This document shows, piece by piece, positions 33,903-44,005 of a stretch of 64,000 bases of DNA (position 1 is the first letter of the stretch; each line of letters starts with the position of its first letter). Below the pieces are notes generated by a model. It did no database searches, had not been told where the DNA came from, and saw nothing but the letters and a program-made list of their open reading frames with translations. The stretch comes from Bradyrhizobium sp. CB1717 (GTDB lineage: Bacteria; Pseudomonadota; Alphaproteobacteria; Rhizobiales; Xanthobacteraceae): contig NZ_CP121666.1 in assembly GCF_029714325.1 (NCBI RefSeq), positions 3,596,001 to 3,660,000 on the forward strand. The letters run 5' to 3'. A program made the position numbers and the translations under genes.

Positions 33903-34991
33903 TTATTTCCTGGGTTGGCGGGTGCGGATCTCGATCGATCCGCTCGCCATCTGGACCTCGAACCGGGACAGGAAGCTCATGCCGAGGAGGCCGTCGACCC
34001 CCGCGCCAAAACCCTTGTCGTCGCCGCCGAGGACCGCGACAGGTACGTTGGCCGCTTCGAGCTTGCCCAGCAGGACCTTGTCGGCTTTGGAGAGTTTTGC
34101 CTTCGCTTCCCCGTTGGCTGTGACCAGCGTGATGTCGCTGGAGCCGCCGTCCGCTATCTTGGCCTTGCTTGCGAACGCCGATTTCACCGACACATAGCTC
34201 GCGCCGGTGTCGAGGACGAACAGTCCGCGCACGCCATTGATCTCGGCTTTCACAGTGACGATGCCCTTCGGCCCGTGCATCGGGAAGCTTTCCTTGCGGG
34301 CCTCGGTCGACGAGACGCAATTGCCCTGCCGCTCGTAGTCGGCGATCATCTTTTGGGTCCGGCTGTTGTCGCGCGTCGCCGGATCCAGCGCGACCCAGCG
34401 GTTGATCGGGGCCGTCGCCTCACAGAACTGCTTCAGAGCGGCATAGGCGCCCGCCATGCGCAGGAAGACGCGGCTCGAGATCGATTTCTTGTCCGCGCCA
34501 TAGAGCTCGATGGCGTCGGAATAATCGGCCAGCGCACGGCGATAGTCCTGCAGGCCTTCGAGCGCGACACCGCGCAGGTAATGCGCGTCGTGATTGCTCG
34601 GAGCGCGTCGCATGAACTCGTCGCCGACTTCCACAGCTCGAGGATAGTCCGTGAGCTTGAGGTAGATGTTGATCGAGCGATGCAGCGCCGTGATCGGCGC
34701 GCCGCAATTCATGACGAACTTGTAGAGCCCGTCAGCGGCCTGTCGCCGGTAGCCGAGCTTGTCCAGCATCAGCGCGAGATCGCTGATGCTTTTCTGATCG
34801 CATGGCTCGCGCTTCAGCTCTTCCAGTCGCAGCCAGACATATGGGTCGCGTGCGGCCGCGACGGGCAGGGCGCCGATCTTGTCATAGACGGATGCAAATA
34901 GTTCGTCCGGGTTCTCATCCAGGTAACCTGCGCGTGCGCCGCCCGATAACGCCGCCAGCAGACACGCGGCGAGCCAAAACAACCTCAACAT
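33903..34991 (-). CDS. TPR protein with retropepsin-like aspartic protease domain
   Basis: This 362-aa protein has a signal peptide LFWLAACLLAALSGGARA (about residues 4-21), TPR-like helices at about 100-200 and a retropepsin-type domain at about 235-362 with catalytic Asp261 in FVLDTGASYVSV. The later LGGDDKGFGAGVDGLLGMSF is the flap/dimer region of the TIGR02281 family, which works as a homodimer. The frame stays open to 35819 by shadow coding; ATG 34991 is chosen because it begins the signal peptide. It is divergent from the HTH-methyltransferase gene with 198 bp between them. Whether it cuts proteins is not shown for most members. Confidence 0.85.
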   Translation of the reverse strand: MLRLFWLAACLLAALSGGARAGYLDENPDELFASVYDKIGALPVAAARDPYVWLRLEELKREPCDQKSISDLALMLDKLGYRRQAADGLYKFVMNCGAPITALHRSINIYLKLTDYPRAVEVGDEFMRRAPSNHDAHYLRGVALEGLQDYRRALADYSDAIELYGADKKSISSRVFLRMAGAYAALKQFCEATAPINRWVALDPATRDNSRTQKMIADYERQGNCVSSTEARKESFPMHGPKGIVTVKAEINGVRGLFVLDTGASYVSVKSAFASKAKIADGGSSDITLVTANGEAKAKLSKADKVLLGKLEAANVPVAVLGGDDKGFGAGVDGLLGMSFLSRFEVQMASGSIEIRTRQPRK

Positions 34992-35131
34992 ATGCTGCCC
35001 TGAACATTCCCTTTCGCCATCTATACCGACAAGTGTGGGCGCGGCCAAACACACGATGAGGGTGTCTTCCTGGAGCACAGGGCGGGCCCGCAGAAGGCGG
35101 ATGTAGAGAAATTCCAGAAGGGATTTCCTGA

Positions 35132-35176
35132 GTGGGCAGAATTTGCTAGGAAGTTGGTCCCAACTCTTCTGCCCAC
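35132..35176. promoter_or_regulatory. Nested inverted repeats in divergent leader
   Basis: Outer arms GTGGGCAGAA (35132-35141) and TTCTGCCCAC (35167-35176) are exact complements with a 25-nt interior. Inside, AGTTGG-TC-CCAACT (35152-35165) is another perfect dyad. It sits 14 nt before ATG 35190 and could be an operator pair, or an RNA fold hiding the ribosome site. No Shine-Dalgarno is visible before the ATG. A TTG at 35154 lies inside the dyad. Confidence 0.7.
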
Positions 35177-35189
35177 CGCTCTCCCATCC

Positions 35190-36545
35190 ATGAAGAACGA
35201 CGAAATCCTGAGCCAAATCATCGAGTTCTGCCGCAAGGCAGGCATGGCGGAATCGACGTTTGGCCGGCGTGCGGTGAACGATGGGAAGCTCGTGCAGCGC
35301 CTGCGCGAGGGCAAGCGCATCACCATCGACACGCTGGAGCGGATCCAGGCCTATATCGCCGCATCGACGACCGGCGGCCTGCCGCCGCCGCGGGGGCTTC
35401 AGGTGCCGCCCGAGAAGCGCGATCCCCGCGGCAATTTCCGCTTCTTCGAGAACCGGCAGAAATATCTGCTGTTCGTCCACACCTGCAGCGAAAAGCGGGT
35501 GATCGCGGACCGGGTCGCGCTGGAGCTTTCCGCCATCCATCCGCGCCCGCCGGCGCTGCGCATTTTCGACGCCGGCGTTGGCGACGGCACGGTGCTGGCA
35601 CGGGTGCTGCGCGCGACACATCAGCGCTACCCGCATATGCCGTTCTATGTGGCCGGCAAGGAGCTCAGCCTCGAGGACCTGCGGCTGACGCTCGAGAGGG
35701 TGCCGGATCGCATTTTCGAGCATCCGGCGTCGGTTTTCGTCTTCACCAACATGTTCTATTCGGAGGCGCCCTGGCTGACCCCGGCCTCGCCCGCGGCGGC
35801 AGCCGCCACCGTCTGGCACGAGGTCCCGCTGCGGGGCGCATCATCGGGCGAGTTCGAGCAGCAGATCGCCGAGCTGCGGCCGTTCCTGGAGCAGAACTGG
35901 CGCGCCGCGATCAGTCCCCGCACAGCCATGCCGCTCTACGAGCGCCCGGTCGTCCTCGTGCTCTATCGCGAGGACCATAGATTCCTGCTGGATTCGACCA
36001 TTCCGCGGCCGGGCCAGACCGAGGCCAATTTCGACCTCGTCATCGCATCCCAGCCCTACCGTGCGCTGTCCTCGGTCAATTTCCGGGCAAAGCGGATCAT
36101 TGCACCCCTGGCGCGCGCCCTGCGGCCGGGTGGACGGCTGATCGGTATCCACTCCCATGGCCAGGATCCGGGCATGGAAATGATCCAGGCGATCTGGCCC
36201 GGAGAAAATCCTTTCTCGGTGAGCCGTCATGAGCTATTGCGCGCCGTGAAGTACGAGCTTGGGTCGTTGGGCCGCGACTTAAATTTTAATGCTTATGCTG
36301 ATAACCGCTCGATCTTCAGGTATGATATGGAAGCTCTGCCCAACGAGGTTACCGGCAATATCGGAACCTCGACGGCCTTTGCAGCGTGGAATGCGGCGGT
36401 GTATGTCGCTCAGATCGAGGACGACCGGTTGACAGAAATGACTCAAAACGGCCGCACTCTGGATGCCGCCAGGGACGTGCTGAGAAAGTACAACGGCCTC
36501 TGGTTTCTTGACGAATCCTACGTCATCTCGCGCCGGCGTGATTGA
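35190..36545 (+). CDS. Helix-turn-helix protein fused to class I SAM-methyltransferase-like domain
   Basis: This 451-aa protein has residues about 1-57 like a small XRE-type or alpha-helical DNA-binding unit (MAESTFGRRAVNDGKLVQRL, then ITIDTLERIQAYI). Residues about 120-380 form a Rossmann methyltransferase: motif I IFDAGVGDGTVLARVL (125-140), a late FDLVIASQPYRAL like motif IV and LARALRPGGRLIGIHSHG. I do not recognise the family. SQPY is where amino-methyltransferases have NPPY/DPPY, so an N-methyltransferase is possible. It precedes metK (63 bp) and ahcY, so it may depend on or control SAM supply. ATG 35190 is chosen; TTG 35154 would add 12 residues and has AGGAAG directly before it. Confidence 0.7.
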   Translation: MKNDEILSQIIEFCRKAGMAESTFGRRAVNDGKLVQRLREGKRITIDTLERIQAYIAASTTGGLPPPRGLQVPPEKRDPRGNFRFFENRQKYLLFVHTCSEKRVIADRVALELSAIHPRPPALRIFDAGVGDGTVLARVLRATHQRYPHMPFYVAGKELSLEDLRLTLERVPDRIFEHPASVFVFTNMFYSEAPWLTPASPAAAAATVWHEVPLRGASSGEFEQQIAELRPFLEQNWRAAISPRTAMPLYERPVVLVLYREDHRFLLDSTIPRPGQTEANFDLVIASQPYRALSSVNFRAKRIIAPLARALRPGGRLIGIHSHGQDPGMEMIQAIWPGENPFSVSRHELLRAVKYELGSLGRDLNFNAYADNRSIFRYDMEALPNEVTGNIGTSTAFAAWNAAVYVAQIEDDRLTEMTQNGRTLDAARDVLRKYNGLWFLDESYVISRRRD

Positions 36546-36608
36546 CACAATCCAACGGCAAACATCGCAAACGAACCGCCGTCGACTGGCGGAACAAGGG
36601 GTTACTTG

Positions 36609-37805
<1,197 letters not shown>

Positions 37806-37813
37806 TGCTCTTA

Positions 37814-37935
37814 CCTCGCCCCGCTACGGGGAGAGGTCGCCGCGAAGCGGCGGGTGAGGGGGACTCTCCGCAAGCTCGGTGCTTGGATGGAGCCCCTCAC
37901 CCCGGCCCTCTCCCCGTAAGAACGGGGAGAGGGAG
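37814..37935. repeat. Long palindromic repeat, CTCTCCCC family, copy 2
   Basis: Left part CCTCGCCCCGCTACGGGGAGAGG and right part CCCTCTCCCCGTAAGAACGGGGAGAGGG pair with each other and each folds alone. The middle carries CGCCGCGAAGCGGCGGGTGAGG and CCCCTCACCC, as in the copy at 14923-15070. It separates metK from ahcY and can limit co-transcription. Confidence 0.85.
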
Positions 37936-38005
37936 AAATGGTGCCACATAGCGTTCAGCTTGCCTTGGTACTGACACGCCAGCCCTTACTGATTAGGAAA
38001 CAGAC

Positions 38006-39427
38006 ATGAACGCGAAGCCCGGCTTCACCGATTACATCGTCAAGGACATTTCGCTCGCCGATTTCGGCCGCAAGGAGCTCTCGCTGGCCGAGACCGAGAT
38101 GCCCGGCCTGATGGCCACCCGCGAGGAGTTCGGGCCGAAGCAGCCGCTGAAGGGCGCGCGCATCGCAGGCTCCCTGCACATGACGATCCAGACCGGCGTG
38201 CTGATCGAGACGCTGGCCGCGCTCGGCGCCGACATCCGCTGGGTCTCCTGCAACATCTATTCGACGCAGGATCACGCCGCTGCCGCGATCGCGGCCGCCG
38301 GCATTCCCGTCTTCGCCGTCAAGGGTGAGACGCTGACCGAGTACTGGGACTACACTGCAAAGCTGTTCGACTGGCACGGCGGCGGTCACCCGAACATGAT
38401 CCTCGATGACGGCGGCGATGCCACCATGTACGTCCATCTCGGTCTGCGCGCCGAGAACGGCGACACCGCCTTCCTCGACAAGCCCGGCTCCGAGGAAGAG
38501 GAAGTCTTCTTCGCGCTTCTCAAGAAGCAGCTCAAGGAAAAGCCGAAGGGCTACTTCGCCGCGATCGCCAAGAGCATCAAGGGCGTGTCCGAAGAGACCA
38601 CCACGGGCGTGCATCGTCTCTATGACATGCAGAAGGCGGGCACGCTGTTGTGGCCGGCCATCAACGTCAACGACAGCGTCACCAAGTCGAAATTCGACAA
38701 CCTCTATGGCTGCCGTGAATCGCTGGTCGACGGCATCCGCCGCGGCACCGACGTGATGCTGTCGGGCAAGGTCGCGATGGTTGCCGGCTTCGGCGACGTC
38801 GGCAAGGGCTCGGCCGCCTCGCTGCGCCAGGCCGGCTGCCGCGTCATGGTGTCGGAGGTCGATCCGATCTGCGCGCTGCAGGCCGCGATGGAAGGCTACG
38901 AGGTCGTGACCATGGAAGACGCCGCGCCCCGCGCCGACATCTTCGTCACCGCGACCGGCAACAAGGACATCATCACCATCGACCACATGCGCGCGATGAA
39001 GGATCGCGCCATCGTCTGCAACATCGGTCACTTCGACAACGAGATCCAGATCGCGTCTCTGCGCAATCTGAAGTGGACCAACATCAAGCCGCAGGTCGAC
39101 GAGATCGAGTTCCCCGACAAGCACCGCATCATCATGCTGTCCGAGGGGCGCCTCGTGAACCTCGGCAACGCGATGGGCCATCCGTCCTTCGTGATGTCGG
39201 CGTCCTTCACCAACCAGACGCTGGCGCAGATCGAGCTGTTCGCCAACAACAACGACGGCAAGTACAAGAAGGAAGTCTACGTGCTGCCGAAGACCCTCGA
39301 CGAGAAGGTCGCCCGCCTGCACCTCGCCAAGATCGGCGTCAAGCTCACCGAGCTGCGCAAGGACCAGGCCGACTACATCGGCGTGAAGCAGGAAGGTCCG
39401 TACAAGTCGGACCACTACCGCTACTGA
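38006..39427 (+). CDS. ahcY: S-adenosylhomocysteine hydrolase (adenosylhomocysteinase)
   Basis: This 473-aa enzyme splits SAH, the product of SAM methylations, into adenosine and homocysteine. Features are [20 protein letters not shown] near residue 54, [14 protein letters not shown], the NAD motif [15 protein letters not shown] and the C-terminal PYKSDHYRY tail, which is essential in the family (Lys and Tyr contact NAD of the neighbouring subunit). It has the extra roughly 40-residue insertion of bacterial type enzymes (near residue 150-190, [20 protein letters not shown]). ATG 38006 is preceded by AGGAAACAG. It completes the SAM cycle block with metK. Confidence 0.97.
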   Translation: MNAKPGFTDYIVKDISLADFGRKELSLAETEMPGLMATREEFGPKQPLKGARIAGSLHMTIQTGVLIETLAALGADIRWVSCNIYSTQDHAAAAIAAAGIPVFAVKGETLTEYWDYTAKLFDWHGGGHPNMILDDGGDATMYVHLGLRAENGDTAFLDKPGSEEEEVFFALLKKQLKEKPKGYFAAIAKSIKGVSEETTTGVHRLYDMQKAGTLLWPAINVNDSVTKSKFDNLYGCRESLVDGIRRGTDVMLSGKVAMVAGFGDVGKGSAASLRQAGCRVMVSEVDPICALQAAMEGYEVVTMEDAAPRADIFVTATGNKDIITIDHMRAMKDRAIVCNIGHFDNEIQIASLRNLKWTNIKPQVDEIEFPDKHRIIMLSEGRLVNLGNAMGHPSFVMSASFTNQTLAQIELFANNNDGKYKKEVYVLPKTLDEKVARLHLAKIGVKLTELRKDQADYIGVKQEGPYKSDHYRY

Positions 39428-39454
39428 TCTGCTGGTTCGACCGACCATCGACGC

Positions 39455-39487
39455 AAAGCCCCGGAGCGATCCGGGGCTTTGTTGTTT
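39455..39487 (+). terminator. Rho-independent terminator after ahcY
   Basis: AAAGCCCCGGA-GCGA-TCCGGGGCTTT is a perfect 11-bp stem with a GCGA loop (39455-39480), followed by GTTGTTT. It lies 28 nt after the ahcY stop. Confidence 0.92.
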
Positions 39488-39587
39488 CGGCGCATGGAAT
39501 TCAACTCGCTTTGCAGTTGCGGCACAGCCGATTGCCAATTGACGGCCAGCGGCGGCGGGCGGACAATCCTCCTTCGCGGAGGAAACC

Positions 39588-41048
39588 ATGCAACAAGAAC
39601 ATTTCGATGTGCTGATCGTCGGCGCGGGCTTGTCCGGCATCGGCGCGGGCTATCATTTGCAGAGCAGGTGCCCCACCAAGAGCTACGTTATCCTGGAGGG
39701 GCGCGACTGCATCGGCGGCACCTGGGATCTATTCCGCTACCCCGGCATCCGCTCCGACAGCGACATGTTCACGCTCGGCTATTCGTTCAAGCCGTGGACC
39801 GATCCGAAAGCGATCGCCGACGGGCCGCAGATCCTCAACTATGTGCGCGAGACCGCTAGCGAGAACGGCATCGACAGGCACATTCGTTTCCGCCACCGCG
39901 TCAAGAGCGCGGCGTGGTCGACGCCGGAGGCACGCTGGACCGTCGAGGCCGAGCGTATCACGGGTGAGGGCGCGACCGAGCTGGTGCGCTTCACCTGCAA
40001 TTTCCTGTTCATGTGCTCGGGCTACTACAAATACGAAGCTGGCTACACGCCGGAGTTCAAGGGGGCGGCTGATTTCGCCGGCCGCATCGTGCATCCGCAG
40101 AAATGGACCGAGGACATCGACTACGCGGGCAAGCGGGTCGTCGTGATCGGGTCGGGCGCGACTGCGGTGACGCTGGTGCCGGAGCTTGCCAAGAAGGCGG
40201 CGCAGGTCACCATGCTGCAGCGCTCGCCGACCTATGTGGTGTCGCGCCCGGCGCAGGATCCGCTCGCCAACAAGCTGCGCCGCAATCTGCCGGCGCAGCT
40301 TGCCTATCATCTGATCCGCTGGCGCAACGTGATGTGGGGGATGTTCTTCTTCCAGCTCAGCCGGCGCAGGCCCGCGAAGGTGAAGGACCTCATCCTCAAG
40401 GGCGTACAGATGGCACTCGGGCCCGACTACGACGTCGCGACCCATTTCACGCCACGCTACAATCCCTGGGACCAGCGTCTGTGTCTCGTTCCCGACGGCG
40501 ATCTCTTCAAGGCGATCCGCGAAAAGCGTGCCGCCGTCGTCACCAACGAGATCGATACGTTTACGCGCAACGGTATTCGTCTCAAGGACGGCAGCGAGCT
40601 CGTCGCCGATATCATCGTGACAGCGACGGGGCTGGTGCTCCAGGTCGTCGGCGGTCTCGAGGTCAGCGTCGACGGCCGCACCGTCGATTTCGCCAAGACG
40701 CTGACCTACAAGGGCATGATGTATGCCGACGTGCCGAACATGGCCTCGGCCTTCGGCTACACCAACGCGTCCTGGACGCTGAAATGCGATCTCACCTGCG
40801 AATATGTCTGCCGGCTCATCAACTACATGGACCGGCACAATTTCCGACAATGCATGCCGCACAATGACGATCCCGAGATCACCGCGCAGCCCTCGCTCGA
40901 TTTCACCTCCGGCTACGTGCAGCGCTCGGTCACGAAAATGCCCAAGCAAGGCTCGAAGCGGCCGTGGCGGCTGTACCAGAACTACGCGGTCGACATCGTC
41001 TCCTTACGCTTTGGCCGGATCGACGACGGCGTGATGCAGTATTCCTGA
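39588..41048 (+). CDS. Flavin-containing/Baeyer-Villiger-type monooxygenase
   Basis: This 486-aa NADPH flavoprotein has FAD motif IVGAGLSGIGAGY (residues 10-22), the ILEGRDCIGGTWDLFRYPG segment typical of Baeyer-Villiger and N-oxidising monooxygenases, the fingerprint FAGRIVHPQKW (FxGxxxHxxxW, followed by Thr instead of Pro or Asp) and a second nucleotide motif VVVIGSGATAVTL. Such enzymes oxygenate ketones, amines or sulphides. It starts at ATG 39588 behind a strong GGAGGAAACC site and lies behind the ahcY terminator as a single gene. The substrate is not evident. Confidence 0.88.
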   Translation: MQQEHFDVLIVGAGLSGIGAGYHLQSRCPTKSYVILEGRDCIGGTWDLFRYPGIRSDSDMFTLGYSFKPWTDPKAIADGPQILNYVRETASENGIDRHIRFRHRVKSAAWSTPEARWTVEAERITGEGATELVRFTCNFLFMCSGYYKYEAGYTPEFKGAADFAGRIVHPQKWTEDIDYAGKRVVVIGSGATAVTLVPELAKKAAQVTMLQRSPTYVVSRPAQDPLANKLRRNLPAQLAYHLIRWRNVMWGMFFFQLSRRRPAKVKDLILKGVQMALGPDYDVATHFTPRYNPWDQRLCLVPDGDLFKAIREKRAAVVTNEIDTFTRNGIRLKDGSELVADIIVTATGLVLQVVGGLEVSVDGRTVDFAKTLTYKGMMYADVPNMASAFGYTNASWTLKCDLTCEYVCRLINYMDRHNFRQCMPHNDDPEITAQPSLDFTSGYVQRSVTKMPKQGSKRPWRLYQNYAVDIVSLRFGRIDDGVMQYS

Positions 41049-41188
41049 GCTTGCCGAGTAGGATACGGCATAGTCTCGCGTTCGCTTGAGACGAATCGCG
41101 ACTTGCGGTAGTGTTTTTGCGCTGCAAGAAGTTTATTTCCGACGACGTCTGAGTTCCGCGTCGTTGCCGTCTTGAGGGAGCGCGGGAC

Positions 41189-41851
41189 ATGCACGTCCTT
41201 GCCCTGGTCACGCAAAAAGGCGGAAGCGGCAAGAGTACGCTGTCCGTTGGACTGGCGGTGGCAGCAATGCAGCGCTCGGAGCGCGTCGCTCTCATCGAGG
41301 CGGACGCGCAAGGTACGATCTCGAAATGGAAAGAGCGCCGCGAGAAGCCCTATCCTCGCGTCGAGCGCGTAACCGATCCTGCCGAGATCGAACCGTTGAT
41401 CGCGCGCCTGAGGGCCGAAGGCGCCTGGCTTGCCATAATCGACACAGCTGCCACGACCAACAGCCTGGCGATGCGCGTCATCGCCTGCGCCGATCTCTGT
41501 CTCATCCCGGCGCGCCCGAGCCCGGCCGATATCGAAGCCGCAATCCCTACACTGATCGCCATTCGCAGGCTCAACCGGCGATTTGCCTTCATCCTCAATC
41601 AGACGCCGACGCGGGGAGGCCGGCTGAGCGAGGCTGCCACATCGCTAAGCTCGCTCGGTGTGCTTGCGCTTCCGTTTGTTGCGCAGCGTAACGATCACCA
41701 GGATGCGCTCGGAACAGGGTTGGGCGTGACCGAGTTCGCACCGGCGGGCAAAGCTTCGGACGAAATTGTCAGTTTGTGGGGTTGGATCGCGGCGCACTTG
41801 GCCGAGGAGTCGGATGATTATGGGAAAGGCGCGCTCAAAGCTGCCTGCTGA
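41189..41851 (+). CDS. parA: ParA/MinD-family cargo-positioning ATPase
   Basis: This 220-aa ATPase has the deviant Walker A KGGSGKST (residues 10-17, signature lysine Lys10), the switch I-like EADAQGTISKW (38-48) and Walker B-like AIIDTAATTN. It lacks an N-terminal DNA-binding extension, as in type Ib and orphan ParAs. No parB or parS is nearby. The start ATG 41189 is behind GAGGGAG. It overlaps the next gene by 38 nt, and that gene encodes a phasin-like protein, so a role in spacing polyhydroxyalkanoate granules is plausible by analogy with McdA and similar ATPases. Plasmid-type partitioning seems unlikely. Confidence 0.85.
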   Translation: MHVLALVTQKGGSGKSTLSVGLAVAAMQRSERVALIEADAQGTISKWKERREKPYPRVERVTDPAEIEPLIARLRAEGAWLAIIDTAATTNSLAMRVIACADLCLIPARPSPADIEAAIPTLIAIRRLNRRFAFILNQTPTRGGRLSEAATSLSSLGVLALPFVAQRNDHQDALGTGLGVTEFAPAGKASDEIVSLWGWIAAHLAEESDDYGKGALKAAC

Positions 41852-42449
41852 CGCTGCCCGCGCCGGGCGTCGCTCGCTGCTGGAACTGGCGGCGGAAGTG
41901 AGCCGGGCGGTCGACGAGGGCTTGGCCATGCCGCCGGGCTCGGTCGCCGTCTTCCCCCAGGATGCGCCGCAGATCGCGCAAGCAGCGCCTGCTGCGATGA
42001 CTGTTCCGGTACAAGAAGCGGCCACCGTTATCGTTGCAAGACCTGAACCTCCGAGCAGTACCACCACTGATCTCATCGTGGACATGGCCAAGGAGTATCA
42101 AGCCCGCGCCTTGGACGGCATGAGCGCTGCGCTCAACTACGCCAATGACCTCGCAAAGTCACGGCTGGCCGGTGTGACATCAGAGGCCAATGGAACCGTC
42201 GTCGCGGAAAGCGACCTCATCGACGTGATTGGAACGGCAGCCGAGTGTCGCACCGTCGTGCTCGAACTGATGAAGGTCAATGCGGGCGCGACCTTGGAGT
42301 ATGCGCGGGAGCTAGGCCGTGCAAAAACGCTGGCGGAGTTGGTTGAGCTGTCGGGCACGCATGCGCGAAAGCAATGTGAGTTGGTCCTGAGGCAAACCGA
42401 GTTGCTGAGGTCGCTTGCTCAAAGCATGACGAAGCCCAGTGCCGGGTAA
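41814..42449 (+). CDS. Phasin-domain protein coupled to ParA
   Basis: This 211-aa protein has an N-terminal basic, disordered part (residues 1-30 and a Pro/Ala/Val-rich stretch to about 80) and a helical phasin domain at about 85-205. The latter shows ECRTVVLELMKVNAGATLEYA and RELGRAKTLAELVELSGTHARKQCELVL, the classical phasin_2 pattern. Phasins coat PHA granules. ATG 41814 is preceded by GAGGAGTCGG; a second ATG is at 41820. The gene starts inside parA, so both are made together. Together with ParA it may tether and segregate granules. This is inference from coupling, and I know no named system of this exact form. Confidence 0.78.
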   Translation: MIMGKARSKLPADAARAGRRSLLELAAEVSRAVDEGLAMPPGSVAVFPQDAPQIAQAAPAAMTVPVQEAATVIVARPEPPSSTTTDLIVDMAKEYQARALDGMSAALNYANDLAKSRLAGVTSEANGTVVAESDLIDVIGTAAECRTVVLELMKVNAGATLEYARELGRAKTLAELVELSGTHARKQCELVLRQTELLRSLAQSMTKPSAG

Positions 42450-42474
42450 TGCCGCTCGCCTGCCATCATCGCGC

Positions 42475-43722
42475 TCAGGATCTGCGCGGGACGATCAGGG
42501 CGAGGCCGAGATCGATCGCCAGTGCCAGCACCACCGCGCCGCCACCGAGGCCGAACAGGACCAGATAGTCTCCGCCGGTTTGCGCGTAGATCCAGGAGAA
42601 GCCGTAGGCCGCGGCCGCCTGGAACAGCGCGAAGCTGGTGGTGGCATGGCTCCAGGTCGCGCGTTGCTGCTCGGTCGAATGAGGCACGAGCTCATGGATG
42701 CGTCCGAGCACCAGCGGCACGATGCCCGGCGTGAAGCCGCCGACCACGACGCTCGACACAATCAGGGAGAGCGGCGCGGTGCTGACGGTCGGGAGCAGCA
42801 CGGCCGCCGCCTCGATCAGGAACGCCGCACGCAGGGCGGGACCAAAACCTGAGCGGTCGCCGAGATGGCCGGTGACGAGCGGGCCGACGATCGCGCCGAG
42901 GCCGTACAGCACCCAGTAGCGCGATCCCGCGGCGATGCCCTGTCCGAGGCCTCGCGCCACGAAATCCACGATGAAGACCATATGCGGCACCAGCGCCACG
43001 GCGTTGAGACCATACTGAACGAGCAGCGCACGGGCGGCGAACGAGGTGCGATGCGGCTTCGCCTGGTGCGAAGGCGCGGCATCACCTTTGGTTTCCGCAG
43101 GCCAGTTCCACCAGCTCGCGAGCGTCAGCACGGCCGCGAGCACACCGAGACCATACCAGCTCTGCTGCAAACCCTGTTGCAATAGCAGCGGCACCAGCGT
43201 GCCCGATGCTGCGACGCCGAGCCCGACGCCGGAAAAAATCACGCCGCCGACGATGCCGCGCTTTGCGGGCGAGGTGTGTGGAAGAACGACGGAGGCCGCC
43301 AGCACCATGATGATGCCGCCGGTGAGCCCCGACAGGAAGCGCCAGCCGAAGAACCAGGTGAACGACACCGGGGCTGAGCTCGCAAAGAAGGAGAGGGTGG
43401 CGAGCAGCATCATCGCCCGCAGCGCACGGACTGCGCCGACTTTGCTGGCGACGGCGCGTGCCGCGAGCGCGCCGGCGAGATAGCCGGCGAGGTTCGCAGC
43501 GCCGAGATAGACGACATCGGAGGCGCTGAACCACTTTGCTGCGATCAGCGCCGGGATCAGCGGCGTATAGGAAAAGCGGGCGAGGCCGAGCCCGACCAGC
43601 GATGCGGACAAACCCGCCACGGCGTATCGCCAGGTTTGCTGTGAGGATGTTTGTTGTGACGCCGATCCCGGCCGCTGCTGCGGCCGGGTCTCGACGTGTC
43701 GCTTCGAATCTGTGTTGGTCAT
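42475..43722 (-). CDS. YbfB/YjiJ-family MFS transporter
   Basis: This 415-aa permease has twelve hydrophobic segments after a polar, Gln/Ser-rich N terminus of about 30 residues. VAGLSASLVGLGLARFSYTPLIPALI (in part) and ASVVLPHTSPAKRGIVGGVIFSG are characteristic of the YbfB/YjiJ group. It is the last gene of the minus-strand unit SDR, tautomerase, MFS, downstream of a divergent LysR gene. Possible role: export of a metabolite or drug handled by the neighbours; unproven. Confidence 0.87.
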   Translation of the reverse strand: MTNTDSKRHVETRPQQRPGSASQQTSSQQTWRYAVAGLSASLVGLGLARFSYTPLIPALIAAKWFSASDVVYLGAANLAGYLAGALAARAVASKVGAVRALRAMMLLATLSFFASSAPVSFTWFFGWRFLSGLTGGIIMVLAASVVLPHTSPAKRGIVGGVIFSGVGLGVAASGTLVPLLLQQGLQQSWYGLGVLAAVLTLASWWNWPAETKGDAAPSHQAKPHRTSFAARALLVQYGLNAVALVPHMVFIVDFVARGLGQGIAAGSRYWVLYGLGAIVGPLVTGHLGDRSGFGPALRAAFLIEAAAVLLPTVSTAPLSLIVSSVVVGGFTPGIVPLVLGRIHELVPHSTEQQRATWSHATTSFALFQAAAAYGFSWIYAQTGGDYLVLFGLGGGAVVLALAIDLGLALIVPRRS

Positions 43723-43752
43723 GTCATCCTCCTGCGCGCGACAGCGCGCGGA

Positions 43753-43989
43753 TCATCCTGTCTGGGCGGCGCGGCGGCGCCGGAATTCCTGCACGGGCAG
43801 GCCGCCCCAGCCCCAATTGTCGGTGTCGACTTCCTCGATCACCACGAAAGTGGACTCGAGCGGCTTGCCGAGCACGTCCAGCAGGAGCTGGCTCGAACCC
43901 TTGATCAGCGCCGCCTTCTCCTCCGCCGTGAGCGACGCCGCACCCGGCGTCGTTCCCTCGCGGGTCACTTGAATGGTGACGATGGGCAT
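43753..43989 (-). CDS. 4-oxalocrotonate tautomerase-family small enzyme
   Basis: This 78-aa protein begins MPIVTIQVTREG. After removal of Met, Pro1 is the catalytic base of the tautomerase superfamily. The rest, LTAEEKAALIKGSSQLLLDVLGKPLESTFVVIEEV followed by NWGWGG, agrees with short 4-OT/DUF1904-like members (written here in parts of the family pattern). It acts on enol or keto tautomers, often in aromatic breakdown. It follows the SDR gene after 16 nt. The open frame upstream to 44199 is a shadow of the SDR gene. Confidence 0.87.
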   Translation of the reverse strand: MPIVTIQVTREGTTPGAASLTAEEKAALIKGSSQLLLDVLGKPLESTFVVIEEVDTDNWGWGGLPVQEFRRRRAAQTG

Positions 43990-44005
43990 TGTCTTTCTCC
44001 TCGGC

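Noticed and set aside
34992..35819. N-terminal extension of the retropepsin frame
   Set aside because: It is antisense to the HTH-methyltransferase gene; the signal peptide starts at 34991.
36546..36608. Possible SAM riboswitch upstream of metK
   Set aside because: Only 63 bp with a small hairpin; I could not match it to SAM-I, SAM-II, SAM/SAH or SAM-V cores.
37936..38005. Possible SAH riboswitch upstream of ahcY
   Set aside because: Space after the palindromic repeat is too short and no conserved core is seen.
41189..41851. ParA as part of a plasmid or chromosome partition locus
   Set aside because: No parB-like gene and no parS-like 16-bp palindromes seen nearby.
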